From Candidatus Zixiibacteriota bacterium (lineage in GTDB: Bacteria; Zixibacteria; MSB-5A5; JAABVY01; JAHJOQ01): DNA of 6,627 nucleotides. The DNA lies in contig JAJRZO010000355.1 of assembly GCA_024275215.1 (NCBI GenBank), forward strand, positions 1-6,627, read 5' to 3'. This document shows, one piece after another, positions 1 to 5,786 of the stretch. The position numbers and the translations under genes were made by a program. The notes beneath the pieces were generated by a model. That model saw only the letters and a list, made by a program, of their open reading frames with translations, had not been told where the DNA came from and did no database searches. Numbering within the stretch: position 1 is the stretch's first letter; the number at the start of each line of letters is the position of its first letter.

Positions 1-38
1 CCCCAAAGCGCTATTAAACTCTAACAGGAGCCCAACCC

Positions 39-113
39 TGTCACTCCCGCGCAGGCGGGAGTCTATTCTAACCATAACTTATTCAATGGATTCCCGCTTT
101 CGCGGGAATGACA
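39..113. repeat. REP/MITE-like pair of inverted GC-rich hairpins
   Basis: Two short hairpins face each other. The left one has arms ACTCCCGC (43-50) and GCGGGAGT (55-62) around a 4-nt loop. The right one has arms ATTCCCGC (90-97) and GCGGGAAT (102-109), also around a 4-nt loop. The outer ends match as well: TGTCA at 39-43 is the reverse complement of TGACA at 109-113. Read on opposite strands, the two halves are therefore near-identical copies of one unit of about 25 bp separated by about 27 bp of AT-rich sequence. Hairpin units of the type TGTCATTCCCGC-N4-GCGGGAATCC are common dispersed intergenic repeats in many bacteria. Calling this one a member of such a family is inference, since only this pair is visible here. 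Confidence 0.7.
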
Positions 114-144
114 CCACTTCCCTCTGCAAACACTATTACTTACA

Positions 145-161
145 TCCCACATCTTGTGGGA
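145..161. repeat. Small hairpin downstream of the RpiB-like gene, possible weak terminator
   Basis: TCCCACA (145-151) and TGTGGGA (155-161) form a perfect 7-bp stem with a 3-nt loop. It lies 38 bp beyond the stop codon of the minus-strand gene ending at 199. On the minus strand the stem is followed by TGTAAGTAATAG and not by a T-run, so a classical rho-independent terminator is not supported. It could instead stabilise the mRNA 3' end or be unrelated to that gene. No coding sequence is seen in 1-198. Confidence 0.35.
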
Positions 162-198
162 CAGCCTCTGGACATCTGCCGGCCACAGGGTAAGTAGA

Positions 199-870
199 TT
201 ACTTGTTGCCTGCCCCAAGAAATACATTTATCAGTTGGCGAGCTCTTAGCAAAGAGGTTTGCTGGGCTGAGATGACCAGACAGTTGGCTGCTGCGCGTTC
301 ACGTGCGGCTTTGACTGTATCAGACGATTCTGCGTAAACAGCCCGTACACCAGCATACTTGTTCAGTCGTATACCGAGTTCCGCTCCAGTTTCTGAAATA
401 ATTATTGCCACTGCCTTACCATCGGAGTTCAAGTAGCGAACGGGTTCGCTCAGGTTTCCATCCGAAGGAAGTTCGTTTGTGGTCACATCATCCGAAAACA
501 TGTCAACAAGATTGTGCGCCAAGTCTCTGGAATACCGATCACTCCAAAGACTGACTCGTGTGAGCTTGTCGTCCGGCGATGTGGATGAATTGCTTTCGAT
601 CTGTACCTTGACTCCGAACTGATTGATAGCATCCTTTGCCGAAGGCGTGATTATATGACGGGATGGAATCAGAAGGTCTTTTCCAAGCCTGTGATAATCC
701 TCGACCATCTGCAGCGTAACAAGAAACGGTTTTTGCAATTGCCGAGTGCGCGGCCTGACCGGCTCAGGACGAGGGGCAGGTTCTGTTTCAGTAATACCGA
801 ATTCCTTGTCGAGAACCTTTCTGACAATGTCAGCCATTTCTTCGACCGAGATATAGCGCTTGTCCGGCAT
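199..870 (-). CDS. Composite RpiB/LacAB-like protein with encapsulation-peptide-like N-terminus
   Basis: The product is 223 residues. Residues 7-24 (ISVEEMADIVRKVLDKEF) form a predicted amphipathic helix, followed by a Pro/Arg/Glu-rich linker (about 25-43). Residues about 47-92 contain FLVTLQMVEDYHRLGKDLLI and then IITPSAKDAINQFGVKV, which resembles the N-terminus of the ethanolamine-microcompartment protein EutQ as I remember it. Residues about 105-223 resemble RpiB/LacA/LacB sugar-phosphate isomerases: a WSD near 109 matches the usual ASDHAG strand, ETGAELGIRLNKYAGVRA matches CGTGIGMSIAANKVxGIRA, and ARERAAANCL matches AREHNDANVL. The catalytic Cys position is Ser159 and the HND motif is RAA, so ordinary ribose-5-phosphate isomerase activity is doubtful. 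The reading frame stays open upstream to 1011, but the ATG at 897 lies inside the TATAAT box at 896-901. The ATG at 870 has GAGGAG four bases before it and is chosen. The fold call is fairly secure. A microcompartment role is inference, because no shell gene is in the window. Confidence 0.72.
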   Translation of the reverse strand: MPDKRYISVEEMADIVRKVLDKEFGITETEPAPRPEPVRPRTRQLQKPFLVTLQMVEDYHRLGKDLLIPSRHIITPSAKDAINQFGVKVQIESNSSTSPDDKLTRVSLWSDRYSRDLAHNLVDMFSDDVTTNELPSDGNLSEPVRYLNSDGKAVAIIISETGAELGIRLNKYAGVRAVYAESSDTVKAARERAAANCLVISAQQTSLLRARQLINVFLGAGNK

Positions 871-874
871 CAGA

Positions 875-880
875 CTCCTC
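875..880 (-). promoter_or_regulatory. Ribosome binding site that fixes the 870 start
   Basis: The minus strand reads GAGGAG followed by TCTG and then ATG at 870. This is the only strong Shine-Dalgarno match among the candidate in-frame starts: the ATG at 897 is preceded only by ACAGGTATA, and the one at 1011 overlaps the methyltransferase gene. Confidence 0.75.
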
Positions 881-895
881 AGTGTTACCTGCGAC

Positions 896-924
896 ATTAT
901 ACCTGTGTTTCGACTGATAGTCAA
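896..924 (-). promoter_or_regulatory. Near-consensus sigma-70 promoter for the RpiB-like gene
   Basis: On the minus strand, TTGACT (919-924, five of six consensus bases) is followed by a 17-bp spacer and a perfect TATAAT (896-901). Transcription would start near 888-890. That leaves a leader of about 20 nt carrying the GAGGAG ribosome site before the ATG at 870. The promoter lies in the gap after the methyltransferase stop at 959, so the RpiB-like gene can be transcribed independently of its neighbour. Confidence 0.8.
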
Positions 925-958
925 GATTGGCAAGAATAATGACAGATGATGTGCGTTA

Positions 959-1687
959 TTATTTTCTGCAGATCGCGAAGAGTCGAGATGCGTTGTCGAT
1001 AGAGTCGTCATTTTCGAAGGATGAGAATGCTATCCGGCTGAAGCCCGCATGCGCCAATGCCTTCTGAATGAATGCCATCGAAAAAGTTCGCTCCACAAGT
1101 AGTTCTTCGATAAACTCAGTCTCACCCCTTGAGTCTCTGACAAATGCTTCGATTCTGATCGTACGTGTCTTTGTTCTTGAATCGTATTTACCGCGCTGGC
1201 TTACGATGTACCTGTTGCGCTCCATGTAGAAATACGGTTCCCACTCCCTGAGGCCGCGTTCGGTGAGAATGTCGAAGAGATAATAGCCGCCATCATTTGT
1301 ATGGAGGCTTGCGCAATCGAATGCCTGTTGCAGGTCGCTGTCGGATGAGAGATGGTTCAGCGCGTCATAGAAGCAACCGGTGATATGAAATGTTTCTCTG
1401 AGATCGAAGTCACGCATATCAGCAACATGAAATTTTGTCGGGAGTGTGAAGGACTTCGATTTGGCGACAGCAATCATCCGACTGGACTGATCAATGCCGG
1501 TGACTGACAGACCGCGTTCATTCAGAAGATGAGCCAGTATTCCTGTTCCGCAGGCAATGTCGAGAAATGATGATGGCTTTGTATCAATCAAATTCAGGAA
1601 TTTACTGATATGTGGCCATAGCCTCGATGTGAAATCCGCCCATCCGAGAATATCGTAGTATGGGGCAAGTTGTGAATAAGCTGTCAT
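959..1687 (-). CDS. Class I SAM-dependent methyltransferase
   Basis: The 242-residue product is a Rossmann-fold methyltransferase. Motif I is LDIACGTG (about residues 42-49), which binds the methionine part of SAM. The acidic residue after strand 2 is in GID (64-66), the adenine-contacting segment is ADMRDF (89-94), and the next strand leads into FYDALNHL (about 106-113) and GGYYLFDI (133-140). This pattern is typical of small stand-alone methyltransferases with a YxxLAPYYD-like opening, here AYSQLAPYYDILGW. The substrate cannot be read from the sequence. A GTG at 1693 would add two residues. Neither start has a strong ribosome site (GAGTGTGACA precedes the ATG), so the start is uncertain by two codons. 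A terminator hairpin separates it from the protease gene upstream, and no clear promoter is visible in the short gap, so it may depend on readthrough or a weak promoter. Confidence 0.85.
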   Translation of the reverse strand: MTAYSQLAPYYDILGWADFTSRLWPHISKFLNLIDTKPSSFLDIACGTGILAHLLNERGLSVTGIDQSSRMIAVAKSKSFTLPTKFHVADMRDFDLRETFHITGCFYDALNHLSSDSDLQQAFDCASLHTNDGGYYLFDILTERGLREWEPYFYMERNRYIVSQRGKYDSRTKTRTIRIEAFVRDSRGETEFIEELLVERTFSMAFIQKALAHAGFSRIAFSSFENDDSIDNASRLFAICRK

Positions 1688-1718
1688 TGTCACACTCAGG
1701 CATTGTTCGGATGTCTAT

Positions 1719-1750
1719 CCAAGAAATATGGCGGGCAAAAGCCCGCCATA
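1719..1750 (-). terminator. Rho-independent-type terminator of the protease gene
   Basis: A perfect 10-bp stem pairs TATGGCGGGC (1727-1736 on the plus strand) with GCCCGCCATA (1741-1750) around a 4-nt loop. On the minus strand the stem is followed by TTTCTTGG, a modest T-rich tract. It begins 25 bp after the protease stop codon at 1776, the expected position. The short, interrupted T-tract suggests termination may be incomplete, letting some transcripts continue into the methyltransferase gene. Confidence 0.72.
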
Positions 1751-1775
1751 CCATAAGAATCATGACATCGTGATC

Positions 1776-3581
1776 TTATCGCTCGCCCCTGAGATCATTT
1801 CCGGGTTCGAGCAACTTTGTGTATTCTTCTTTCGAACCGAGCACCTCGAGTGCTTTGAGCACATAAGGATCGGTCTTAAGAACCATTTCTTCATACACTC
1901 CGCGCTCGCCGTACTGTTTGCGGATAATCTCTCGTTTGATGCGGCGAGCAATGTAATCTTTCGATTTGTCGAAATCATTTTCCTTTTCACGTTCGATCAT
2001 TTTGCGAACATCATCGATATCTTTCTTGAACAGATCAGTTTTGTCGGCGTCGGAGACAGCTTCGACAAAATCATCAAGAGCGATTTCCATCTGGCTGCGG
2101 TATTCAAAATCATTGTCAGCACAGAATTTCTTGAACTCATCGAACATCTCGTCGGTGAATTCAAAATTCCGTGAAATCTCGGGATGGTGGGAAGTATAAT
2201 CGACCGCGAATCTGAAAAACATCGACTGCCTCTCAAGGTTCATTTCAATCGGCTGCCATTTCTCACGCTCAACTTCGATGTCGGGAACAATCCCGCCACC
2301 GCCATACACAGCCCGGTCGCCGTTGGTGTAGAATACTTCACGTTCGGAGTCAACTTCACTCGAATCACCCTCGAGTTTGGCTTCTTTCATCTTTTCAGGG
2401 TGTTTAGTTGAGCGTTCCGGCTTTTGTATACATCTTCCAGATGGCACATAGTACTTCGCTGTTGTCAGTTTGAGTGCGACATCAGCATCACCTGTCCCAC
2501 CAAACACCTGTTGTACAAGTCCCTTGCCGAATGTTTGATTGCCGATAATTACGCCCCTGTCCCAATCCTGAATGGCTCCCGACACAATCTCTGAAGCAGA
2601 GGCAGTGCCGCCATCGACGAGGATGACAAGTGGTTTATCCGGATAGAGCGGCTCTTCCTCGCAGGAGTACCGACGCTCAGAAGAAGGAAGACGACCGCGT
2701 GTATACACAACGAGTTTATTCTTGTCGAGGAATAAGTTGGCAGTCGAAATCGCCTGGGAAAGCAACCCTCCGCCGTTCGATCTGAGATCAAGGATGAGTC
2801 CTTTAAGTTCCGTCGTGTTCTGGAGACTGTCGATCGCGGCACGAAGCTCATCTTCAGTCGTTTCGGCAAAACGAGAGAGTCTGACATAACCAATGTTGTC
2901 GTGGACAATGCCGGAGTAGTTGACACTGTACAACGGAATTTCGGCGCGAGTGACTTCGTAGTCGAGTTCCTCCTCGTAGCCGGGTCTCTTGACAGTCAGG
3001 GTGACCGATGTTCCCGCTGGTCCACGCATTTTCGATGAGGCATCCTCGACCGTCATATCCTTGGTATCTTCGCCTTCAATAGCTGTCACGAGATCGCCCG
3101 CCATCAATCCGACTTTGTAAGCAGGCGTTCCTTCCATTGGCGCGATGATTGTGATATAATCACCCCGCTTGCCAATCTGCATTCCCAGCCCTTCATACTT
3201 ACCGTGCGTATTCTCCATCAGGTGTTCGTATGATTTTTTCTCCATCAATACTGAAAATGGATCAAGATCATCGAGCATCCCTCGTATACCTGCATAGGCA
3301 AGGTCTTTGGGGCTGACTTCTTCCATGTATCTCGAATGGATATTGTATGCCATATCTACGAGAAGACGAGTGTAGTAGAGAATCGTTTTCTCGCGGGTGG
3401 CAAAGTTGTCGAGAGAGTCGTCGGGCTGATTCCCAGTGTCTCCCGTTGTCTGCTCCTGTGCTATAAGATTGTCGTAACGAGCAGACTGTTCCGCCTGACC
3501 GGCACCTACCAGCCAAACCATCGCTACCGCAATAATCGTTACTATCAGAGCATACATCCCGGTGTGTCTCGTGTTACTCAT
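1776..3581 (-). CDS. ctpA: Exported S41-family C-terminal processing protease (CtpA/Tsp type)
   Basis: The 601-residue product cleaves envelope proteins near their C-termini in the periplasm. Residues 9-30 form a hydrophobic signal segment ending in GAGQA-EQ, so it is either cleaved after Ala30 or kept as an anchor. A helical region (about 60-125) precedes a PDZ domain (about 127-205, with YEGLGMQIG and the loop AYKVGLMAGDLVTAIEG). The protease core is about 215-385, with LILDLRSNGGG (262-272) and the Ser/Lys dyad. Ser328 lies in GGTASASEI and Lys353 in FGKGLVQ, 25 residues apart as in E. coli Tsp, with Gln357 following. A charged insertion (388-420) and a Lys/Glu/Asp-rich helical tail (about 450-600) make it longer than minimal CtpA proteins. 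The tail is probably a substrate- or partner-binding region. The start is well supported by AGGAGG. It has its own promoter and terminator. The family is certain, the substrates unknown. Confidence 0.95.
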   Translation of the reverse strand: MSNTRHTGMYALIVTIIAVAMVWLVGAGQAEQSARYDNLIAQEQTTGDTGNQPDDSLDNFATREKTILYYTRLLVDMAYNIHSRYMEEVSPKDLAYAGIRGMLDDLDPFSVLMEKKSYEHLMENTHGKYEGLGMQIGKRGDYITIIAPMEGTPAYKVGLMAGDLVTAIEGEDTKDMTVEDASSKMRGPAGTSVTLTVKRPGYEEELDYEVTRAEIPLYSVNYSGIVHDNIGYVRLSRFAETTEDELRAAIDSLQNTTELKGLILDLRSNGGGLLSQAISTANLFLDKNKLVVYTRGRLPSSERRYSCEEEPLYPDKPLVILVDGGTASASEIVSGAIQDWDRGVIIGNQTFGKGLVQQVFGGTGDADVALKLTTAKYYVPSGRCIQKPERSTKHPEKMKEAKLEGDSSEVDSEREVFYTNGDRAVYGGGGIVPDIEVEREKWQPIEMNLERQSMFFRFAVDYTSHHPEISRNFEFTDEMFDEFKKFCADNDFEYRSQMEIALDDFVEAVSDADKTDLFKKDIDDVRKMIEREKENDFDKSKDYIARRIKREIIRKQYGERGVYEEMVLKTDPYVLKALEVLGSKEEYTKLLEPGNDLRGER

Positions 3582-3586
3582 CTATG

Positions 3587-3592
3587 CCTCCT
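3587..3592 (-). promoter_or_regulatory. Strong ribosome binding site of ctpA
   Basis: The minus strand reads AGGAGG, a full match to the anti-Shine-Dalgarno core, five bases before the ATG at 3581. It confirms the start and suggests efficient translation. Confidence 0.8.
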
Positions 3593-3617
3593 GAAGAGTT
3601 CTTGCCAATCCGAACAC

Positions 3618-3645
3618 AATGTACGACAAATCAAGGATTTGTCAA
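3618..3645 (-). promoter_or_regulatory. Sigma-70-like promoter of ctpA
   Basis: On the minus strand a perfect -35 box TTGACA (3640-3645) is followed, after 16 bp, by TACATT (3618-3623), which matches four of six -10 consensus bases. Transcription would start near 3611, giving a leader of about 30 nt that holds the AGGAGG site. A perfect inverted repeat fills most of the spacer and is listed separately. Confidence 0.6.
3625..3643. promoter_or_regulatory. Operator-like inverted repeat in the ctpA promoter spacer
   Basis: GACAAATC (3625-3632) and GATTTGTC (3636-3643) are perfect 8-bp inverted arms around AAG. One arm overlaps four bases of the -35 box, and the other ends one base before the -10 box. 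A dimeric repressor bound here would block RNA polymerase. The symmetry and position are directly visible; the regulator is unknown. There is no adjacent regulator gene, and a chance palindrome or mRNA-independent DNA feature cannot be excluded. Confidence 0.5.
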
Positions 3646-3689
3646 ATCCAGCCGAAAACCTGATGTCCCGATGAGTGCCCCTGTATCTC

Positions 3690-3720
3690 CTTGTATTTAT
3701 AACAGTTATGAATACGCAAG
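3690..3720. repeat. Imperfect 31-bp inverted repeat
   Basis: The core ATAAC-A-GTTAT (3699-3709) is a perfect 5-bp palindrome around one base. It continues outward past a single mismatch as TATT (3694-3697) and AATA (3711-3714), then after a 2-nt bulge as CTTG (3690-3693) and CAAG (3717-3720). It lies 45 bp upstream of the ctpA -35 box. The AT-rich dyad could be a regulator site or a cruciform; no partner is known. Confidence 0.4.
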
Positions 3721-3810
3721 GTTTCGTTTTGCATTGTTCGGTAAAATGTGAATGGCAACTGATTGTATCGTCGTGCGTTATGAGATATGTCGTTTTGGGT
3801 TCAGGAGTTG

Positions 3811-4026
3811 TCATCTCTGGGTGGAGTCTCCGTTCGGGTTGTCTGCCGTAACTGAGTAATAATCAACGGGATACCGGGTCGGGAAATCCAACGAGATCAC
3901 TCTGTTCAGTATTGGTTCAGCGATTTGCATCTCAATTTGCATATTATACTGTATGTTGCAGGTCAGACGGACAAGTCGTCCGATCCGGACGGATAATTCT
4001 CGAAACAGTTTCAGGACATTTGCCAC
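3811..4026 (-). CDS. Doubtful small hypothetical ORF (71 codons)
   Basis: This is a GTG-started frame whose product opens MANVLKLFRELSVRIGRLVR and ends NPNGDSTQR. It begins 39 bp after the mlaD stop on the same strand. I recognise no family, signal peptide or membrane segment. The composition is plausible for a small protein, but the start has only a weak upstream purine stretch (AGAGAACATGG). Its TGA overlaps the ATG of a further 78-codon frame (3578-3814) in an ATGA arrangement. That second frame runs through the ctpA promoter into the ctpA start and looks spurious, which lowers confidence in both. Chance is the simpler explanation. Confidence 0.2.
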   Translation of the reverse strand: MANVLKLFRELSVRIGRLVRLTCNIQYNMQIEMQIAEPILNRVISLDFPTRYPVDYYSVTADNPNGDSTQR

Positions 4027-4065
4027 CCATGTTCTCTGGTATCATTGCCGAGCGTTAAATCAGAA

Positions 4066-5007
4066 TTAGAACACACTGAATTTCAGGTATTTCTTCGGAT
4101 TTGCCATCAGATCAGTGACAAATGTGTTCATTCGAGCGACGAGATCCGCCATTTCGTTATACAATTCCTGATCGTCAATGAGCTGCCCCATCGTTCCCTT
4201 GCCACTATCGATTTTTGTGAGAATCGTATCGAGCCTCGCAGTTGCGGACATCATATTGTCGAAGAGTGCCGGGTCTTTGAATAATTTGGAAATTGTGCCG
4301 CTACCATTGAGCAGTTCTTCCGTGAGAGCATGAAAGTCATGCTTCATATCGCTCACATCACTTGACATCATCGCAGCAGTACGGTCGAGTGTGTTGACAA
4401 GTTTGTTCGACTTGTCGACCAGAGTTACTAACTTTTCCGCCAGTTCGTGGTCATGCAGCAGCATCGGCACTGTTCCTGAACCGGTATCAGCTGTCGCTAA
4501 CAAATTGTCGATTGATACAAGTATGTTTTTGACTCGAGCGGCAATTTCAGGAGCTTCTTTCAGTGCGCCATCGAGTCCGGTTATCCCTCCTGCCGGAATT
4601 ATTGAACCATCCTCAAGCAAAGTTTCAGATGGCGGTCCCGGAATCAGTTTCAAGTATTTGTCACCAATCAAACCTATTGTGGAAATCTGAACAACAGTGC
4701 CGGGTGTGATGAGATAATGTACCGAACCCTTGATCTTGAATTTCAATGCAATTTTTTTGTTAGGTTCGACCGGATTCTTGAGGAACTCTATGGAATAAAC
4801 ATTCCCGACTTCGACACCCGCAAGCCACACGGGGGAACCTATCACCATGCCTTCAAGTTCACAGAAGTAGGAAGTGTAACTTATCTTTTTCTCAAATATC
4901 GATGTCCCTGCACCTCTGAAAGAGGCATACAGTGCAAACACAAGTCCCAGAAATACAACTATCCCGACCTTGAGTTCGCTCCACTTAACTTTTCCAGCTC
5001 TTTGCAT
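4066..5007 (-). CDS. mlaD: MlaD-type MCE lipid-binding protein
   Basis: The 313-residue product is the substrate-binding part of an MlaFED-type transporter. It is anchored in the inner membrane and faces the periplasm. A single membrane helix is at about 13-30 (VGIVVFLGLVFALYASF). The MCE domain spans about 41-124, with the hallmark ELEGMVIGSPVWLAGVEVGNV (50-70) and ISTIGLIGDKYLKLIPG (108-124). MCE domains assemble into hexameric rings with a hydrophobic pore for phospholipid. The remaining 190 residues are mostly helical and contain three copies of G-[SK]-G-T-[VIM]-x2-L-x2-D-x2-L (from residues 176, 235 and 269), ending NPKKYLKFSVF. This tail is longer than in E. coli MlaD (183 residues). 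The gene starts 5 bp after the mlaF stop with only a weak ribosome site, suggesting translational coupling. The direction of lipid flow cannot be told from sequence. Confidence 0.93.
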   Translation of the reverse strand: MQRAGKVKWSELKVGIVVFLGLVFALYASFRGAGTSIFEKKISYTSYFCELEGMVIGSPVWLAGVEVGNVYSIEFLKNPVEPNKKIALKFKIKGSVHYLITPGTVVQISTIGLIGDKYLKLIPGPPSETLLEDGSIIPAGGITGLDGALKEAPEIAARVKNILVSIDNLLATADTGSGTVPMLLHDHELAEKLVTLVDKSNKLVNTLDRTAAMMSSDVSDMKHDFHALTEELLNGSGTISKLFKDPALFDNMMSATARLDTILTKIDSGKGTMGQLIDDQELYNEMADLVARMNTFVTDLMANPKKYLKFSVF

Positions 5008-5012
5008 TGTTA

Positions 5013-5786
5013 TCAGCTCATTTCTGCCAGCAACCTGCAGTGTTTTTCGATCACACTGTTAAATGGTCCCAAAAACTTGATAATATTCTGATCCTTGCAT
5101 GAAAGCAACTGCTTTCCCGTACCGTCAAATATCTTTTCTCCCGAATCGATCATGATGAATCTGTCAGAGACTCTGAAAGCATCAGTAATCTGATGCGTTA
5201 CGACGATTTGCGCAGTTGTCTTTTGATCACCGATTTTGTTTATGATGTCTGTGATACGTTTAGTCGCACGCGGATCGAGACCGGTTGTTGGTTCATCGTA
5301 GAGCATAACCTGAGGACGAGTTGACACAAGTGCGCGTGCGATAGCGACTCGTCTCTGCATTCCACCGGAGAGTTCATCCGGCAGACGGTCAATCAATTCC
5401 GGATCGAGTCCGACAAATTCGAGCATTGCTGAAACTTCATCCGAAATGTCGGCAAGTTTCATCTTCGAATGTTCGAGAAGATAGTATCCGATGTTTTCTC
5501 CGACGGTAAGCGAATCAAACAGGGCGCCATCCTGGAAAACCATTCCCATGCGTTTGCGAATCTTGCGAAGTTTCCGTTCCTTCATCGATGATATGTCTAT
5601 CCCATCGACAAACACCTGACCGGATGTCGGGTAGTATAACCCAAGGATAAGTTTGAGCAGAGTACTTTTCCCCGAACCTGATGCACCGATGATTGCGACT
5701 GTCTCGCCCTCGGCAATATCGAATGAGATACCCCGAATGATGTGGTTATCTCCAATATAGAAATGTACATCCTCGAGCGAAATCAC
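5013..5786 (-). CDS. mlaF: MlaF-type ABC transporter ATPase
   Basis: The 257-residue cytoplasmic ATPase powers the lipid transporter. It has a complete set of ABC motifs: Walker A GASGSGKST (34-42), Q-loop VFQDGALFDSLTVGENI (Gln85), signature LSGGMQRRVAIARAL (139-153), Walker B VMLYDEP (160-166), D-loop TGLDP (168-172) and switch His198 in VVTHQ. The GALFDSLTV and LSGGM forms are typical of the MlaF/Mkl subfamily of MCE-linked ATPases. It starts with GTG, and the GTGA overlap with the mlaE stop shares four bases. AAGGGG lies five bases upstream, so it is translated directly after mlaE. All nucleotide-binding residues are intact, so it should be active. Confidence 0.96.
   Translation of the reverse strand: MISLEDVHFYIGDNHIIRGISFDIAEGETVAIIGASGSGKSTLLKLILGLYYPTSGQVFVDGIDISSMKERKLRKIRKRMGMVFQDGALFDSLTVGENIGYYLLEHSKMKLADISDEVSAMLEFVGLDPELIDRLPDELSGGMQRRVAIARALVSTRPQVMLYDEPTTGLDPRATKRITDIINKIGDQKTTAQIVVTHQITDAFRVSDRFIMIDSGEKIFDGTGKQLLSCKDQNIIKFLGPFNSVIEKHCRLLAEMS

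Larger units (their letters stand above)
3646..4065. other. Gap of about 420 bp between mlaD and the ctpA promoter
   Basis: I see no convincing gene here. It holds the doubtful 71-codon ORF at 3811-4026, an imperfect inverted repeat at 3690-3720, and overlapping short hairpin arms around 3968-3991 (CGTCCG-ATC-CGGACG at 3977-3991, with an alternative partner CGGAC at 3968-3972). There is no clear stem plus T-run terminator after mlaD on the minus strand. A weak extended -10 sequence, TGTTATAAAT on the minus strand (TATAAA at 3696-3701), could be a second, more distant start for ctpA transcription, but it lacks a good -35 box. Confidence 0.5.

Noticed and set aside
39..161. Series of short inverted repeats considered as a CRISPR array
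   Set aside because: The hairpins are in opposite orientations, differ in sequence and lack regular spacers, so they are not direct repeats of an array.
192..204. AAGTA-GAT-TACTT mini-palindrome at the end of the RpiB-like gene
   Set aside because: The stem is only 5 bp, AT-rich and overlaps the stop codon. This is expected by chance and has no terminator features.
1728..2174. Plus-strand 148-codon frame antisense to the protease gene
   Set aside because: It lies opposite the C-terminal part of a certain S41 protease gene. Its Phe/Ile/His-rich product is what the reverse complement of Lys/Glu/Asp-rich coding sequence gives, and it has no recognisable domain.
3578..3814. Minus-strand 78-codon frame overlapping the ctpA start by ATGA linkage to the 71-codon frame
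   Set aside because: It runs through the ctpA promoter, dyad and ribosome site, lacks its own ribosome site, and its His/Arg/Cys/Thr-rich product looks random.
4717..5091. Plus-strand 124-codon frame opposite mlaD and mlaF
   Set aside because: It spans the junction of two well-supported genes on the other strand, has no family features, and no ribosome site or promoter was noted for it.
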